Positions 15,149 through 20,434 of a stretch of 20,434 bases of DNA are shown piece by piece; within the stretch, counting starts at the first letter, position 1, and every line of letters starts with the position of its first letter. This stretch comes from Candidatus Aminicenantota bacterium (GTDB taxonomy: Bacteria; Acidobacteriota; Aminicenantia; UBA2199). The notes below the pieces were generated by a model. It had not been told where the DNA came from, ran no database searches, and worked only from the letters and a program-made list of their open reading frames with translations. The DNA is taken from the NCBI GenBank assembly GCA_030612495.1, contig JAUWNT010000020.1:1-20434 (forward strand), read 5' to 3'. The translations under genes were made by a program, and so were the position numbers.

Positions 15149-15586
15149 ATGAGTGTATTTAAAAAGAATGAGGATATAAAAAGTAGTAATTATGTTGCTC
15201 ACAAAAATGTTCAGAACGTGAAATCATTAATCGGAAAGACTCTATTTATTAAAGGTGACATCCGTTCTGATGAAGAACTTCTTATTGAAGGAAAAGTTGA
15301 AGGTAAATTAAATGTAAAGAATAGAATAATTGTTGGTAAAAATGGAATTGTAAATGCTGAAATAAAGGCAAGAGAAGTAATTATAAGAGGTAGGGTGAAT
15401 GGAGATGTGAATGCTAGTTATAAAGTTGAAATTGAACCTGAAGGCGTTTTAAATGGAAATATATTCTCACAAAGAGTTCATCTAACTGAGGGATCTATTT
15501 TTAAGGGGAATATAGATATGTCTTCAAAAGATAAAGATCTTCCTGTAGATAAAAGTAATGAAAAGGCTAAGGAAATAAAAAAATAG
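15149..15586 (+). CDS. Bactofilin (polymer-forming cytoskeletal protein)
   Basis: The product is 145 residues. A bactofilin domain spans about residues 27-125, with the family pattern of short beta-helix rungs: SLIGKTLFIKGDIRSDEELL, then EGKVEGKLNVKNRIIVGKNG, IKAREVIIRGRVNGDV and EPEGVLNGNI. Flanking N- and C-terminal tails are short, charged and probably disordered, as is usual. Bactofilins polymerise without nucleotide under the membrane and act in cell shape, wall synthesis or stalk and chromosome organisation; the exact role here is unknown. AGGGAGA (15137-15143) precedes the ATG. No M23 peptidase gene, a frequent partner, is adjacent. Confidence 0.93.
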   Translation: MSVFKKNEDIKSSNYVAHKNVQNVKSLIGKTLFIKGDIRSDEELLIEGKVEGKLNVKNRIIVGKNGIVNAEIKAREVIIRGRVNGDVNASYKVEIEPEGVLNGNIFSQRVHLTEGSIFKGNIDMSSKDKDLPVDKSNEKAKEIKK

Positions 15587-15630
15587 GCCTTTATTATTAT
15601 TTTTGATAGATTAGTATAGGATTTATAAAT

Positions 15631-16704
15631 TTGAAGAAAAGTACTATTCTAAAAATTGGAATTTTACTTTCTTGTTTATTTTTTTATCAAAATTCTTTTA
15701 CTCGAGAATATGAGATTCAATTCAAAAAAGTTGATTTCAAAGGAAAATTAAATTATTTTTTCATAAATAAAATAGGGATTGATAAACTTATAATTAAGGT
15801 TTTTGAGGATGATCCTGTAAGTGGTGGACTTTTTTTTAAAAATTCGGTTTTTAGAGTAAAAAAACCTATACTTGATCGAATAATTCCTGATTTTGATTTT
15901 AATAAATTAAATTTGTGGGTATGGATGATTACGAGAAAATTAAGTTGGGTACAAGGTTTAGATTTATATGATATGGAGTATAAAGATAGAGAGAGGAGAT
16001 TGGTTAGAAAACTTGACCTTTTTAATCCAGATGCAATTAAAAAAATTATTTCTGTATATAAAGAGTTAGCTTTAAAGAAAATAAATGGGATTTTAATTCA
16101 GGATGATTTTTTTATTAGACACAATGAGGGCTTTTCAAACTGGGGTAAAGCAAAATTTTCTGAAGTAATGGGTTTACCTTTTAAAAAATCTCTTATAATG
16201 AATACAGATACTGAATATAATTCAAATTGGATCCAATTAAAAGTAAACCAGGTAAATAAAGTGTTGAGTTTAATAGTAAAAGAATGTAAGAGAGTTAATC
16301 CCAGGATTAAAATAGGAATAAATGTTTATTATGAGACCCCTATTTTTGTAAACAGATCTGAAATGTGGTATGCACATAATTTAAAGGGAATAATTAATAC
16401 TGGTATAGATTTTTTATATTTGATGTCTTATCATAGACAAATAAAAAAAGAGATGAAATTGTCTGAAAATAGAAATAAGATGCTATTTAAAAAAATTGTT
16501 GAAAATGCATATAAAATCTGTAAAGAAAAATTAGTTGTAAAAATACAAATCAGAGATTGGGATACACGTGAGATAATACCTTTATTAGAACTGAAAAATT
16601 ATATCAGATTAATACCAAAAAGCGTAAAAAAAATTTGTTTTACACCGGTGGAAAAGGAGGATTTTTATTATATAAAAAGTATAATTAAATCAGATAATGG
16701 CTAA
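15631..16704 (+). CDS. Exported protein resembling the PgaB C-terminal (GH153-like) domain
   Basis: The product is 357 residues. It has an N-terminal signal (KK, then hydrophobic 6-19), with LLSC at 12-15 a possible but imperfect lipobox. The rest resembles the TIM-barrel half of PgaB, which cleaves partly deacetylated poly-beta-1,6-GlcNAc. Matching parts are NLWVWM (94-99), LDLFNPDAIKKIISVYKELA (128-147), INGILIQDD (151-159), NVYYETP (231-237), WYAHNL (246-251), DFLYLMSYHRQ (260-270) and VKIQIRDWDTREIIP (303-317). The N-terminal CE4 deacetylase half of PgaB is absent and no pgaC/pgaD is nearby. TTG 15631 follows a weak ATAGG site but gives a proper signal peptide. Similarity is judged by eye; substrate is not established. 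Confidence 0.72.
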   Translation: MKKSTILKIGILLSCLFFYQNSFTREYEIQFKKVDFKGKLNYFFINKIGIDKLIIKVFEDDPVSGGLFFKNSVFRVKKPILDRIIPDFDFNKLNLWVWMITRKLSWVQGLDLYDMEYKDRERRLVRKLDLFNPDAIKKIISVYKELALKKINGILIQDDFFIRHNEGFSNWGKAKFSEVMGLPFKKSLIMNTDTEYNSNWIQLKVNQVNKVLSLIVKECKRVNPRIKIGINVYYETPIFVNRSEMWYAHNLKGIINTGIDFLYLMSYHRQIKKEMKLSENRNKMLFKKIVENAYKICKEKLVVKIQIRDWDTREIIPLLELKNYIRLIPKSVKKICFTPVEKEDFYYIKSIIKSDNG

Positions 16705-17413
16705 GTTGTTTAGAGAAAATAAAACAAGTTTTAAGATTGGAATCGGAGATTTTTTGTTTAAACATCGTTCTTTTACTCCAATTCCATTAATAATTATTGT
16801 GATTCTATTTTTCAGGCCAATTGATTGTGGAAAATTTAACTTGATATTGAACTTATGTGGTTTAGTGATATCTATAGTTGGTGAGCTTGTAAGGGTCTTG
16901 GGCGTTGGATTTTCTTTCTCAGGTACATCTGGGAGAGAAAATTATTTAAGGGCAGATGATCTGAATATGACTGGAATTTATTCTGTTCTACGTAATCCTC
17001 TATATATTGGAAATGTTTTGATATATTCTGGAATGTTGGTTGTATTTTCAAATCTATTTGCAATATTGGTTTTTAGTGTTTTTATCATTCTTCAATATTA
17101 TTTCATAATTCTCTCTGAAGAAGATTATCTAAGGAAGAAATATGGTAAAGCTTTTGATTTATATCTAAAAAATGTCTCTAGAATAGTACCAAATTTCAAG
17201 AATTATAAAAAGCCTATACTAAAATTTAGTTTAAAAAAAATAATTTTTAATGAAAATGATTCAATTTTTAATATATTAATGATGTTTGTTTTAATATTGG
17301 CTTACAAGGAAATGACTTTTTATGGGAGTATAGATAATCCTAAAATATATGTTATCTCAGGAGTATTATTAATTTTTGTTTATGCAATAATTAAAATTTT
17401 AAAAAAACATTGA
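16697..17413 (+). CDS. ICMT/PEMT-like membrane methyltransferase family protein
   Basis: The product is 238 residues and has about six hydrophobic segments (near 24-39, 47-66, 103-117, 118-138, 190-205 and 214-233). The middle carries the signature of the isoprenylcysteine carboxyl methyltransferase / phospholipid methyltransferase group: TGIYSVLRNPLYIGN (92-106) for SAM binding, then LSEEDYLRKKYGKAFDLYLK (139-158) and the RIVP ending. Bacterial members are mostly uncharacterised; lipids or small molecules are likelier substrates than prenylated proteins. Residues 175-238 add two extra helices after the catalytic part. The ATG overlaps the preceding stop by 8 nt, and the stop overlaps the next TTG, so the three genes form one coupled unit. 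Confidence 0.8.
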   Translation: MAKLFRENKTSFKIGIGDFLFKHRSFTPIPLIIIVILFFRPIDCGKFNLILNLCGLVISIVGELVRVLGVGFSFSGTSGRENYLRADDLNMTGIYSVLRNPLYIGNVLIYSGMLVVFSNLFAILVFSVFIILQYYFIILSEEDYLRKKYGKAFDLYLKNVSRIVPNFKNYKKPILKFSLKKIIFNENDSIFNILMMFVLILAYKEMTFYGSIDNPKIYVISGVLLIFVYAIIKILKKH

Positions 17414-18696
17414 AGATTAAAAAGTTCTATGATGTAATTGTAATTGGAGGTGGTGCTTCAGGAATGTTTGCTGCTGGTTGTGCAGCAGCAAACGGTGCTG
17501 ATACCTTGTTATTAGAAAGAAATAATCAACTGGGGAAAAAATTAAGCATTACTGGGAAAGGTAGATGTAATATAACTAATATTGGTGAGATAAATGACTT
17601 TATTGATAGTTATGGGAAAAACGGTAAGTTTTTATACAGATCCTTCACAAGATTTTTCAATCATGATCTAATTGCTTTTTTTAACAGTTACGGTGTTAGA
17701 ACTAAAGTAGAAAGAGGAGGGAGAGTTTTCCCTGTTAGTGATAATTCTGAAAGCATTGTAAATGTTTTAAGAAAATATCTAAAAACAAATAAGGTGACTT
17801 TGGGTTTAGATCTAAGAGTCAAAGAAATTATGATTTATGGTAATAAAACTGGTGAAAACAAGTTGGAAATATATAAAATTGAAGGCATAAAATTATCTAA
17901 TAGAAAGGAGATTATAAAAACAGATAAAGTTATCCTGGCTACAGGAGGGCTTTCTTATCCTCGTACAGGCTCTACAGGAGATGGTTATAAAATGGCGGAA
18001 CAATTAGGGCATACTATTGTTTCTCTTAAACCAGCACTTGTACCTTTAGAAACTAAAGAAGATTTTGTTAAAGATTTACAGGGGTTAGCGTTAAAAAATG
18101 TTACTGTTACTGTTTTTTCTAATGGCAGGAAAATTGAGTGTGATTTTGGGGAAATGTTGTTTACTCATTTTGGTATTTCAGGGCCGATTATATTAAAAAT
18201 AAGTGGCTCAGTTGTTGAGCATTTAAGCAAAAATGAAGAAGTAATTGTTTCCATCAATTTTAAACCCGCATTGGATAAAAAAAAACTTAGCGATAGATTT
18301 TTACGTGAAAGAAAAGAATTCGGACTTAAATCAGTTAATAATGTGATGAGAAATTTCTTGCCTCGGAGACTTGTTCCACTCTTTTTGAAGCTGGCCAATA
18401 TAAGTGGTGAAAAAAAGTTTAAGCAAATTACTCATCAGGAAAGGGGGAAAATAATTGATCTTTTAACCAATTTTAAATTAAAAATCACAAAACCCAGACC
18501 AATTGATGAAGCAATTATTACCAGGGGAGGGATTTCGTTAAATGAAATCAATCCTTACACTATGGAATCAAAAAAGGTTAAGGGTTTGTATTTTTGTGGA
18601 GAGATAATTGATATTGATGGGAAAACCGGTGGCTATAATCTCCAGATGGCTTTTTCTACAGCATTTCTTAGTGCGGGATCAGTTGACAACTCTTGA
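17410..18696 (+). CDS. NAD(P)/FAD-dependent oxidoreductase, HI0933/BaiN family
   Basis: The product is a 428-residue flavoprotein. A Rossmann FAD site, VIVIGGGASGMFAAGCAAA (9-27), is followed by LLLERNNQLGKKLSITGKGR (33-52) and CNITN, typical of this family. ATGGLSYPRTGSTGDGY (177-193), FTHFGISGPIIL (251-262), TRGGIS (371-376) and the C-terminal GLYFCGEIIDIDGKTGGYNL (392-411) complete the pattern. Some members reduce bile acids; most have no known role, so the substrate is open. No membrane segment or signal peptide is seen, so it should be cytoplasmic. TTG 17410 forms a TTGA junction with the methyltransferase gene. Confidence 0.93.
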   Translation: MKIKKFYDVIVIGGGASGMFAAGCAAANGADTLLLERNNQLGKKLSITGKGRCNITNIGEINDFIDSYGKNGKFLYRSFTRFFNHDLIAFFNSYGVRTKVERGGRVFPVSDNSESIVNVLRKYLKTNKVTLGLDLRVKEIMIYGNKTGENKLEIYKIEGIKLSNRKEIIKTDKVILATGGLSYPRTGSTGDGYKMAEQLGHTIVSLKPALVPLETKEDFVKDLQGLALKNVTVTVFSNGRKIECDFGEMLFTHFGISGPIILKISGSVVEHLSKNEEVIVSINFKPALDKKKLSDRFLRERKEFGLKSVNNVMRNFLPRRLVPLFLKLANISGEKKFKQITHQERGKIIDLLTNFKLKITKPRPIDEAIITRGGISLNEINPYTMESKKVKGLYFCGEIIDIDGKTGGYNLQMAFSTAFLSAGSVDNS

Positions 18697-18788
18697 TATA
18701 AAATATGGCCTCATTTATTTATAGATATTGCAAAAATAATCCAAATTTGTAATAATATAATTTTAATTTATTTAATGGAAGTTACATT
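18697..18788 (+). promoter_or_regulatory. AT-rich spacer with a possible -10 box
   Basis: This 92-nt spacer separates the flavoprotein gene from the next gene. It holds TATAAT at 18756-18761, about 28 nt before the TTG start at 18789, with TGGAAG at 18776-18781 as binding site. No acceptable -35 lies at the right distance: TTGCAA at 18728 is 22 nt away, which is too far. In such AT-rich DNA a TATAAT can occur by chance. No hairpin with a T-run is seen, so it is unclear whether transcription from upstream stops here. Confidence 0.3.
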
Positions 18789-19733
18789 TTGAAACAAAAG
18801 CATAAAGAAATACCCTCTGTTTATGATAAAGCTAAATTCAAACGCTTTAGCAAGAAATGGTTTACAGGTAATGTTTTTTTTGTTGTTGCTTTAGTACTTA
18901 TATTGCTAATCATTGCTCGGTTTGCAAATCTGACTATACAATATCATATGACTAAATTGGAGCTGAAAAGTAGCTCTTTATGTAAGGAGATAGACTTTAA
19001 TTTTCTTGGACTTTCAGGCTATGAAAAAGCGGAAAAGAAACTTTTACAAACAGATTTTACACATACAAAAAAAATAAAACTAGTATGTTTTTATGATTTT
19101 TTTCACCCAGCCGTGTTTTTTATAAATAACAAAGATATGTTATGCTTTGTTGATCTTGGTAAATTAGTTGTTTATGTTAATCCTGGTTTGTCAGTAATTA
19201 CATTTTATCAGTTTGATATTGTTAAAAGAAAAGAAAAAGGAGTTGAAATTATTCAGTATTTTGGAAACTCTTTGCTCTCTCCTATATTTAGGAGTGTGTC
19301 TGAGATTTTTGGTTATAATTTGAATATAAAAAAGAAATCTAAAAAAGATATATCTTATATAGTAAAGTCTATTGAAAAATCCAGATATATAAAAATCCAG
19401 TATTTAATATATTTTTATGTTCCATTATTCCTAATTGTTTTGTTTGCTTTCAGTTATAGTAATGCCATATTTATTGCATTTTTCTATTATATAGAGGTCT
19501 TTTTCCTGTTTAATTTAAAAGAGGCTTTTATTGGACCTTTTTTATGGTTATTAAATTTTTTAAATATACAGGCTTCTGATATAGTTGTGATTATAGGAGC
19601 TTGTTCTTTATGTTTGATCTTTTTAATAACAGGCATATTAGGCTTGTTTAACTGGAAAAATATTCAGAATCAATCATTTGAGAGAGGCTTTATACTTTTT
19701 ATGCTTTTACTTCCCATATTTATCAGGTTTTAA
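18789..19733 (+). CDS. Membrane protein of unknown function
   Basis: I do not recognise this 314-residue protein. A basic N-terminus (1-25) leads into a strong membrane helix at 27-45. Residues 46-200 look like a folded soluble domain rich in aromatic and lysine residues, containing LVCFYDFFHPAVFFINNKD (98-116) and VDLGKLVVYVNPGLS (121-135). About four more hydrophobic segments follow at 203-220, 222-242, 264-287 and 299-313. The layout of one helix, a ~155-residue domain and a helical bundle suggests an integral inner-membrane protein with an external domain; topology is not proven. TTG 18789 with GGAAG upstream is the best start. The spacers on both sides suggest it is expressed alone or as the last gene of the preceding unit. 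Confidence 0.7.
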   Translation: MKQKHKEIPSVYDKAKFKRFSKKWFTGNVFFVVALVLILLIIARFANLTIQYHMTKLELKSSSLCKEIDFNFLGLSGYEKAEKKLLQTDFTHTKKIKLVCFYDFFHPAVFFINNKDMLCFVDLGKLVVYVNPGLSVITFYQFDIVKRKEKGVEIIQYFGNSLLSPIFRSVSEIFGYNLNIKKKSKKDISYIVKSIEKSRYIKIQYLIYFYVPLFLIVLFAFSYSNAIFIAFFYYIEVFFLFNLKEAFIGPFLWLLNFLNIQASDIVVIIGACSLCLIFLITGILGLFNWKNIQNQSFERGFILFMLLLPIFIRF

Positions 19734-19790
19734 AAGTATGTTATGCAGAAATGGGTGACTGGACTAATAGTTGGCTGGTTGATGAAATTC

Positions 19791-19843
19791 TTAGGAGTTA
19801 GGAGGTAGTAGGTAGGAGTCCCTCTGCCCTCTAACCTCTAACC
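19791..19843. repeat. Heptanucleotide repeat block with inverted halves
   Basis: The left half is four consecutive heptads: TTAGGAG (19791-19797), TTAGGAG (19798-19804), GTAGTAG (19805-19811) and GTAGGAG (19812-19818). After a 2-nt joint the right half is three pyrimidine heptads: CCTCTGC (19821-19827), CCTCTAA (19828-19834) and CCTCTAA (19835-19841), then CC. The reverse complement of CCTCTAA is TTAGAGG, so the halves are near-complementary and could form an imperfect hairpin. Each half is a degenerate tandem repeat. Outside lie TGGACT and AGTCCA, a second complementary pair. It may be a copy of a dispersed extragenic repeat. Confidence 0.65.
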
Positions 19844-19901
19844 ACAAAAAAAGTCCAATCCTTAAATTCATTTTTCAAGTTTAGAAATTTCAGATTTAAA
19901 A

Positions 19902-19930
19902 TTGACAAATAAAATTATATTAAATATACT
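19902..19930 (+). promoter_or_regulatory. Sigma-70-type promoter of hicBA
   Basis: The -35 box TTGACA (19902-19907) is a perfect consensus. The -10 box TATACT (19925-19930) differs at one position from TATAAT, and the spacer is exactly 17 nt. Initiation would be expected about 7 nt downstream, leaving a leader of roughly 28 nt that contains GGAGGAG (19956-19962). This is the best promoter visible in the window and implies that hicBA is transcribed independently of the genes upstream. Confidence 0.8.
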
Positions 19931-19936
19931 TATTTA
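19921..19936. promoter_or_regulatory. Inverted repeat over the -10 box (candidate operator)
   Basis: TAAATA (19921-19926), TACT, TATTTA (19931-19936) is a perfect 6-bp inverted repeat with a 4-nt spacer. It covers the whole -10 box of the hicBA promoter, where a repressor would block RNA polymerase. Toxin-antitoxin operons are often autoregulated, so this is a candidate operator. The sequence is all A/T except one base, so chance occurrence is possible. The short HicB here has no visible DNA-binding domain. Confidence 0.45.
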
Positions 19937-19964
19937 GAAGAGTTTTTTATGTTATGGAGGAGAA

Positions 19965-20177
19965 ATGAAAAAATTTAAATATATAATTTATAAAGAAGGA
20001 GAATATTTTGTCTCACAGTGCCTTAATATTGATATATCAAGTTTTGGAAAAACTGTTGATGAAGCGGTTAAAAACTTAAAGGAGGCACTAGAGTTGTATT
20101 TTGATGATAAAAAGAATACAGGAGAATATTTAAATATTGAGGAAGTAATGATTGGAGAAGCTGTATTGAATGCCTGA
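19965..20177 (+). CDS. hicB: HicB-family antitoxin (short form)
   Basis: The product is a 70-residue HicB-like antitoxin that should neutralise the HicA RNase by binding it. It shows the partial RNase H-like fold of the family: FKYIIYKEGEYFVSQCLNI (4-22), then DISSFGKTVDEAVKNLKEAL (23-42) and ELYFDD. The sequence ends soon after residue 60, so the C-terminal helix-turn-helix or ribbon-helix-helix DNA-binding domain of longer HicB proteins is missing. A strong binding site, GGAGGAG, lies 2-3 nt from ATG 19965, and the 3' end overlaps hicA by 8 nt. The antitoxin-first order is common for this class. Confidence 0.88.
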   Translation: MKKFKYIIYKEGEYFVSQCLNIDISSFGKTVDEAVKNLKEALELYFDDKKNTGEYLNIEEVMIGEAVLNA

Positions 20178-20394
20178 TCTTTATTCTTCAAAACATATTA
20201 TCAAAATTTTAAAAGAGAAAGGCTTTATTTTTGTGTCTCAGAAAGGTAGTCATAAGAAATTTAGAAAGGGAAAATATGTTGTCATTGTTCCTGATCCAAA
20301 GAAAGAAATTCCAATGGGAACATTTTATTCCATTTTAAGACAATCCAATTTAAATAAAAAGGATTTTGAGTCATCTAAACGTAGAAAACATTGA
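20170..20394 (+). CDS. hicA: HicA-family mRNA interferase toxin
   Basis: The product is a 74-residue HicA, a small double-stranded-RNA-binding-fold toxin that cleaves mRNA independently of ribosomes. Family features are IIKILKEKGFIFVSQKGSH (10-28) with catalytic H28, the basic KKFRKGKYVVIVPDP (29-43), and EIPMGTFYSILRQSNLNKKDF (46-66). The usual length is 60-90 residues, so it looks complete, and with H28 kept it is presumably active. ATG 20170 overlaps the end of hicB, which favours coupled synthesis with the antitoxin in excess. Confidence 0.92.
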   Translation: MPDLYSSKHIIKILKEKGFIFVSQKGSHKKFRKGKYVVIVPDPKKEIPMGTFYSILRQSNLNKKDFESSKRRKH

Positions 20395-20434
20395 CCAGAG
20401 AACTGATTATGTTTCAAGAGAAGAAAGCACAGAT
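20395..20434 (+). other. Window end, no supported gene
   Basis: Forty bases follow hicA. An ATG at 20409 opens a frame that stays open to the end (MFQEKKAQ), but it is too short to identify and has no clear binding site. No terminator hairpin is visible after hicA within the window. Confidence 0.3.

Larger units (their letters stand above)
19734..19964 (+). other. 231-nt intergenic region before hicBA
   Basis: No gene is supported here. In order it holds about 25 nt of ordinary sequence, a block bounded by TGGACT (19760-19765) and AGTCCA (19852-19857) that encloses the heptanucleotide repeats, an AT-rich stretch, and the hicBA promoter with its inverted repeat. The repeat block is clearly richer in G+C than its surroundings and has strong strand asymmetry, first purine-rich and then pyrimidine-rich. 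Confidence 0.6.

Noticed and set aside
15603..15629. TTGATA-N15-TATAAA as promoter of the PgaB-like gene
   Set aside because: Spacing is short and initiation would fall after the TTG start codon, so it cannot serve the full gene.
15587..15630. Possible terminator after bactofilin
   Set aside because: A T-rich stretch is present but no GC-rich hairpin precedes it.
18681..18704. AGTTGACAACT palindrome with TTGACA at the end of the flavoprotein gene as a promoter
   Set aside because: No -10 box lies at 16-18 nt; TATAAA and TAAAAT are only 8-10 nt away.
18775..18792. Five-codon frame MEVTF overlapping the start of the orphan membrane gene
   Set aside because: It is too short to judge and has no features of an attenuator; the ATG may arise by chance beside the GGAAG binding site.
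19845..19857. A-run followed by AGTCC as a minus-strand terminator
   Set aside because: On the minus strand the T-run is preceded by only GGACT with no adjacent hairpin, and no minus-strand gene would use it.
20409..20434. Possible start of a further gene (MFQEKKAQ)
   Set aside because: Eight codons to the window edge, without a clear binding site, cannot be supported.

Overview
The window is an AT-rich stretch (roughly one third G+C by eye, not computed) of a bacterial chromosome. It carries the S10-spc-alpha ribosomal protein supercluster in canonical order and then a short accessory region. Every gene is on the + strand. I cannot name the organism. Bacterial-type RpoA, SecY, IF-1 and L36 make it a bacterium. 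A bactofilin and a PgaB-C-terminal-like exported protein fit a Gram-negative-type envelope and, I infer, an uncultured deep-branching lineage. Start codons are unusually mixed: at least seven genes use TTG and three use GTG.

Region 1 (1-12127): the end of tuf, then rpsJ-rplC-rplD-rplW-rplB-rpsS-rplV-rpsC-rplP-rpmC-rpsQ (S10 group), rplN-rplX-rplE-rpsN-rpsH-rplF-rplR-rpsE-rpmD-rplO-secY (spc group), then adk-map-infA-rpmJ. Gaps are mostly 0-17 nt and many stop/start pairs overlap (ATGA, TAATG, TTGA), so the block looks like one long, translationally coupled transcript. Region 2 (12128-15132): after a 59-nt gap comes the alpha group rpsM-rpsK-rpsD-rpoA-rplQ, with a tRNA-Gly(CCC) that starts on the base after the rplQ stop. 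L24, S14, S4, L36 and adenylate kinase all keep their Cys4 or Cys3His zinc-binding forms.

Region 3 (15149-18696): a bactofilin gene 16 nt after the tRNA, then three overlapping genes. These encode an exported protein resembling the C-terminal glycoside hydrolase half of PgaB, an ICMT-like membrane methyltransferase and a BaiN/HI0933-type flavoprotein. Region 4 (18697-20434): a multi-pass membrane protein I do not recognise, a 231-nt spacer with a heptanucleotide-repeat inverted block, and a HicB-HicA toxin-antitoxin pair behind a near-consensus sigma-70 promoter whose -10 lies inside a perfect inverted repeat.

The first 15 kb is ordinary housekeeping DNA that produces ribosomes, the Sec channel, the RNA polymerase alpha subunit and protein N-terminal processing. 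The less expected material is after 15.1 kb: the stand-alone PgaB-C-like protein and its coupled neighbours, the orphan membrane protein, the heptad-repeat block and the minimal HicBA module. I see no phage, transposase, CRISPR array or clear rho-independent terminator.
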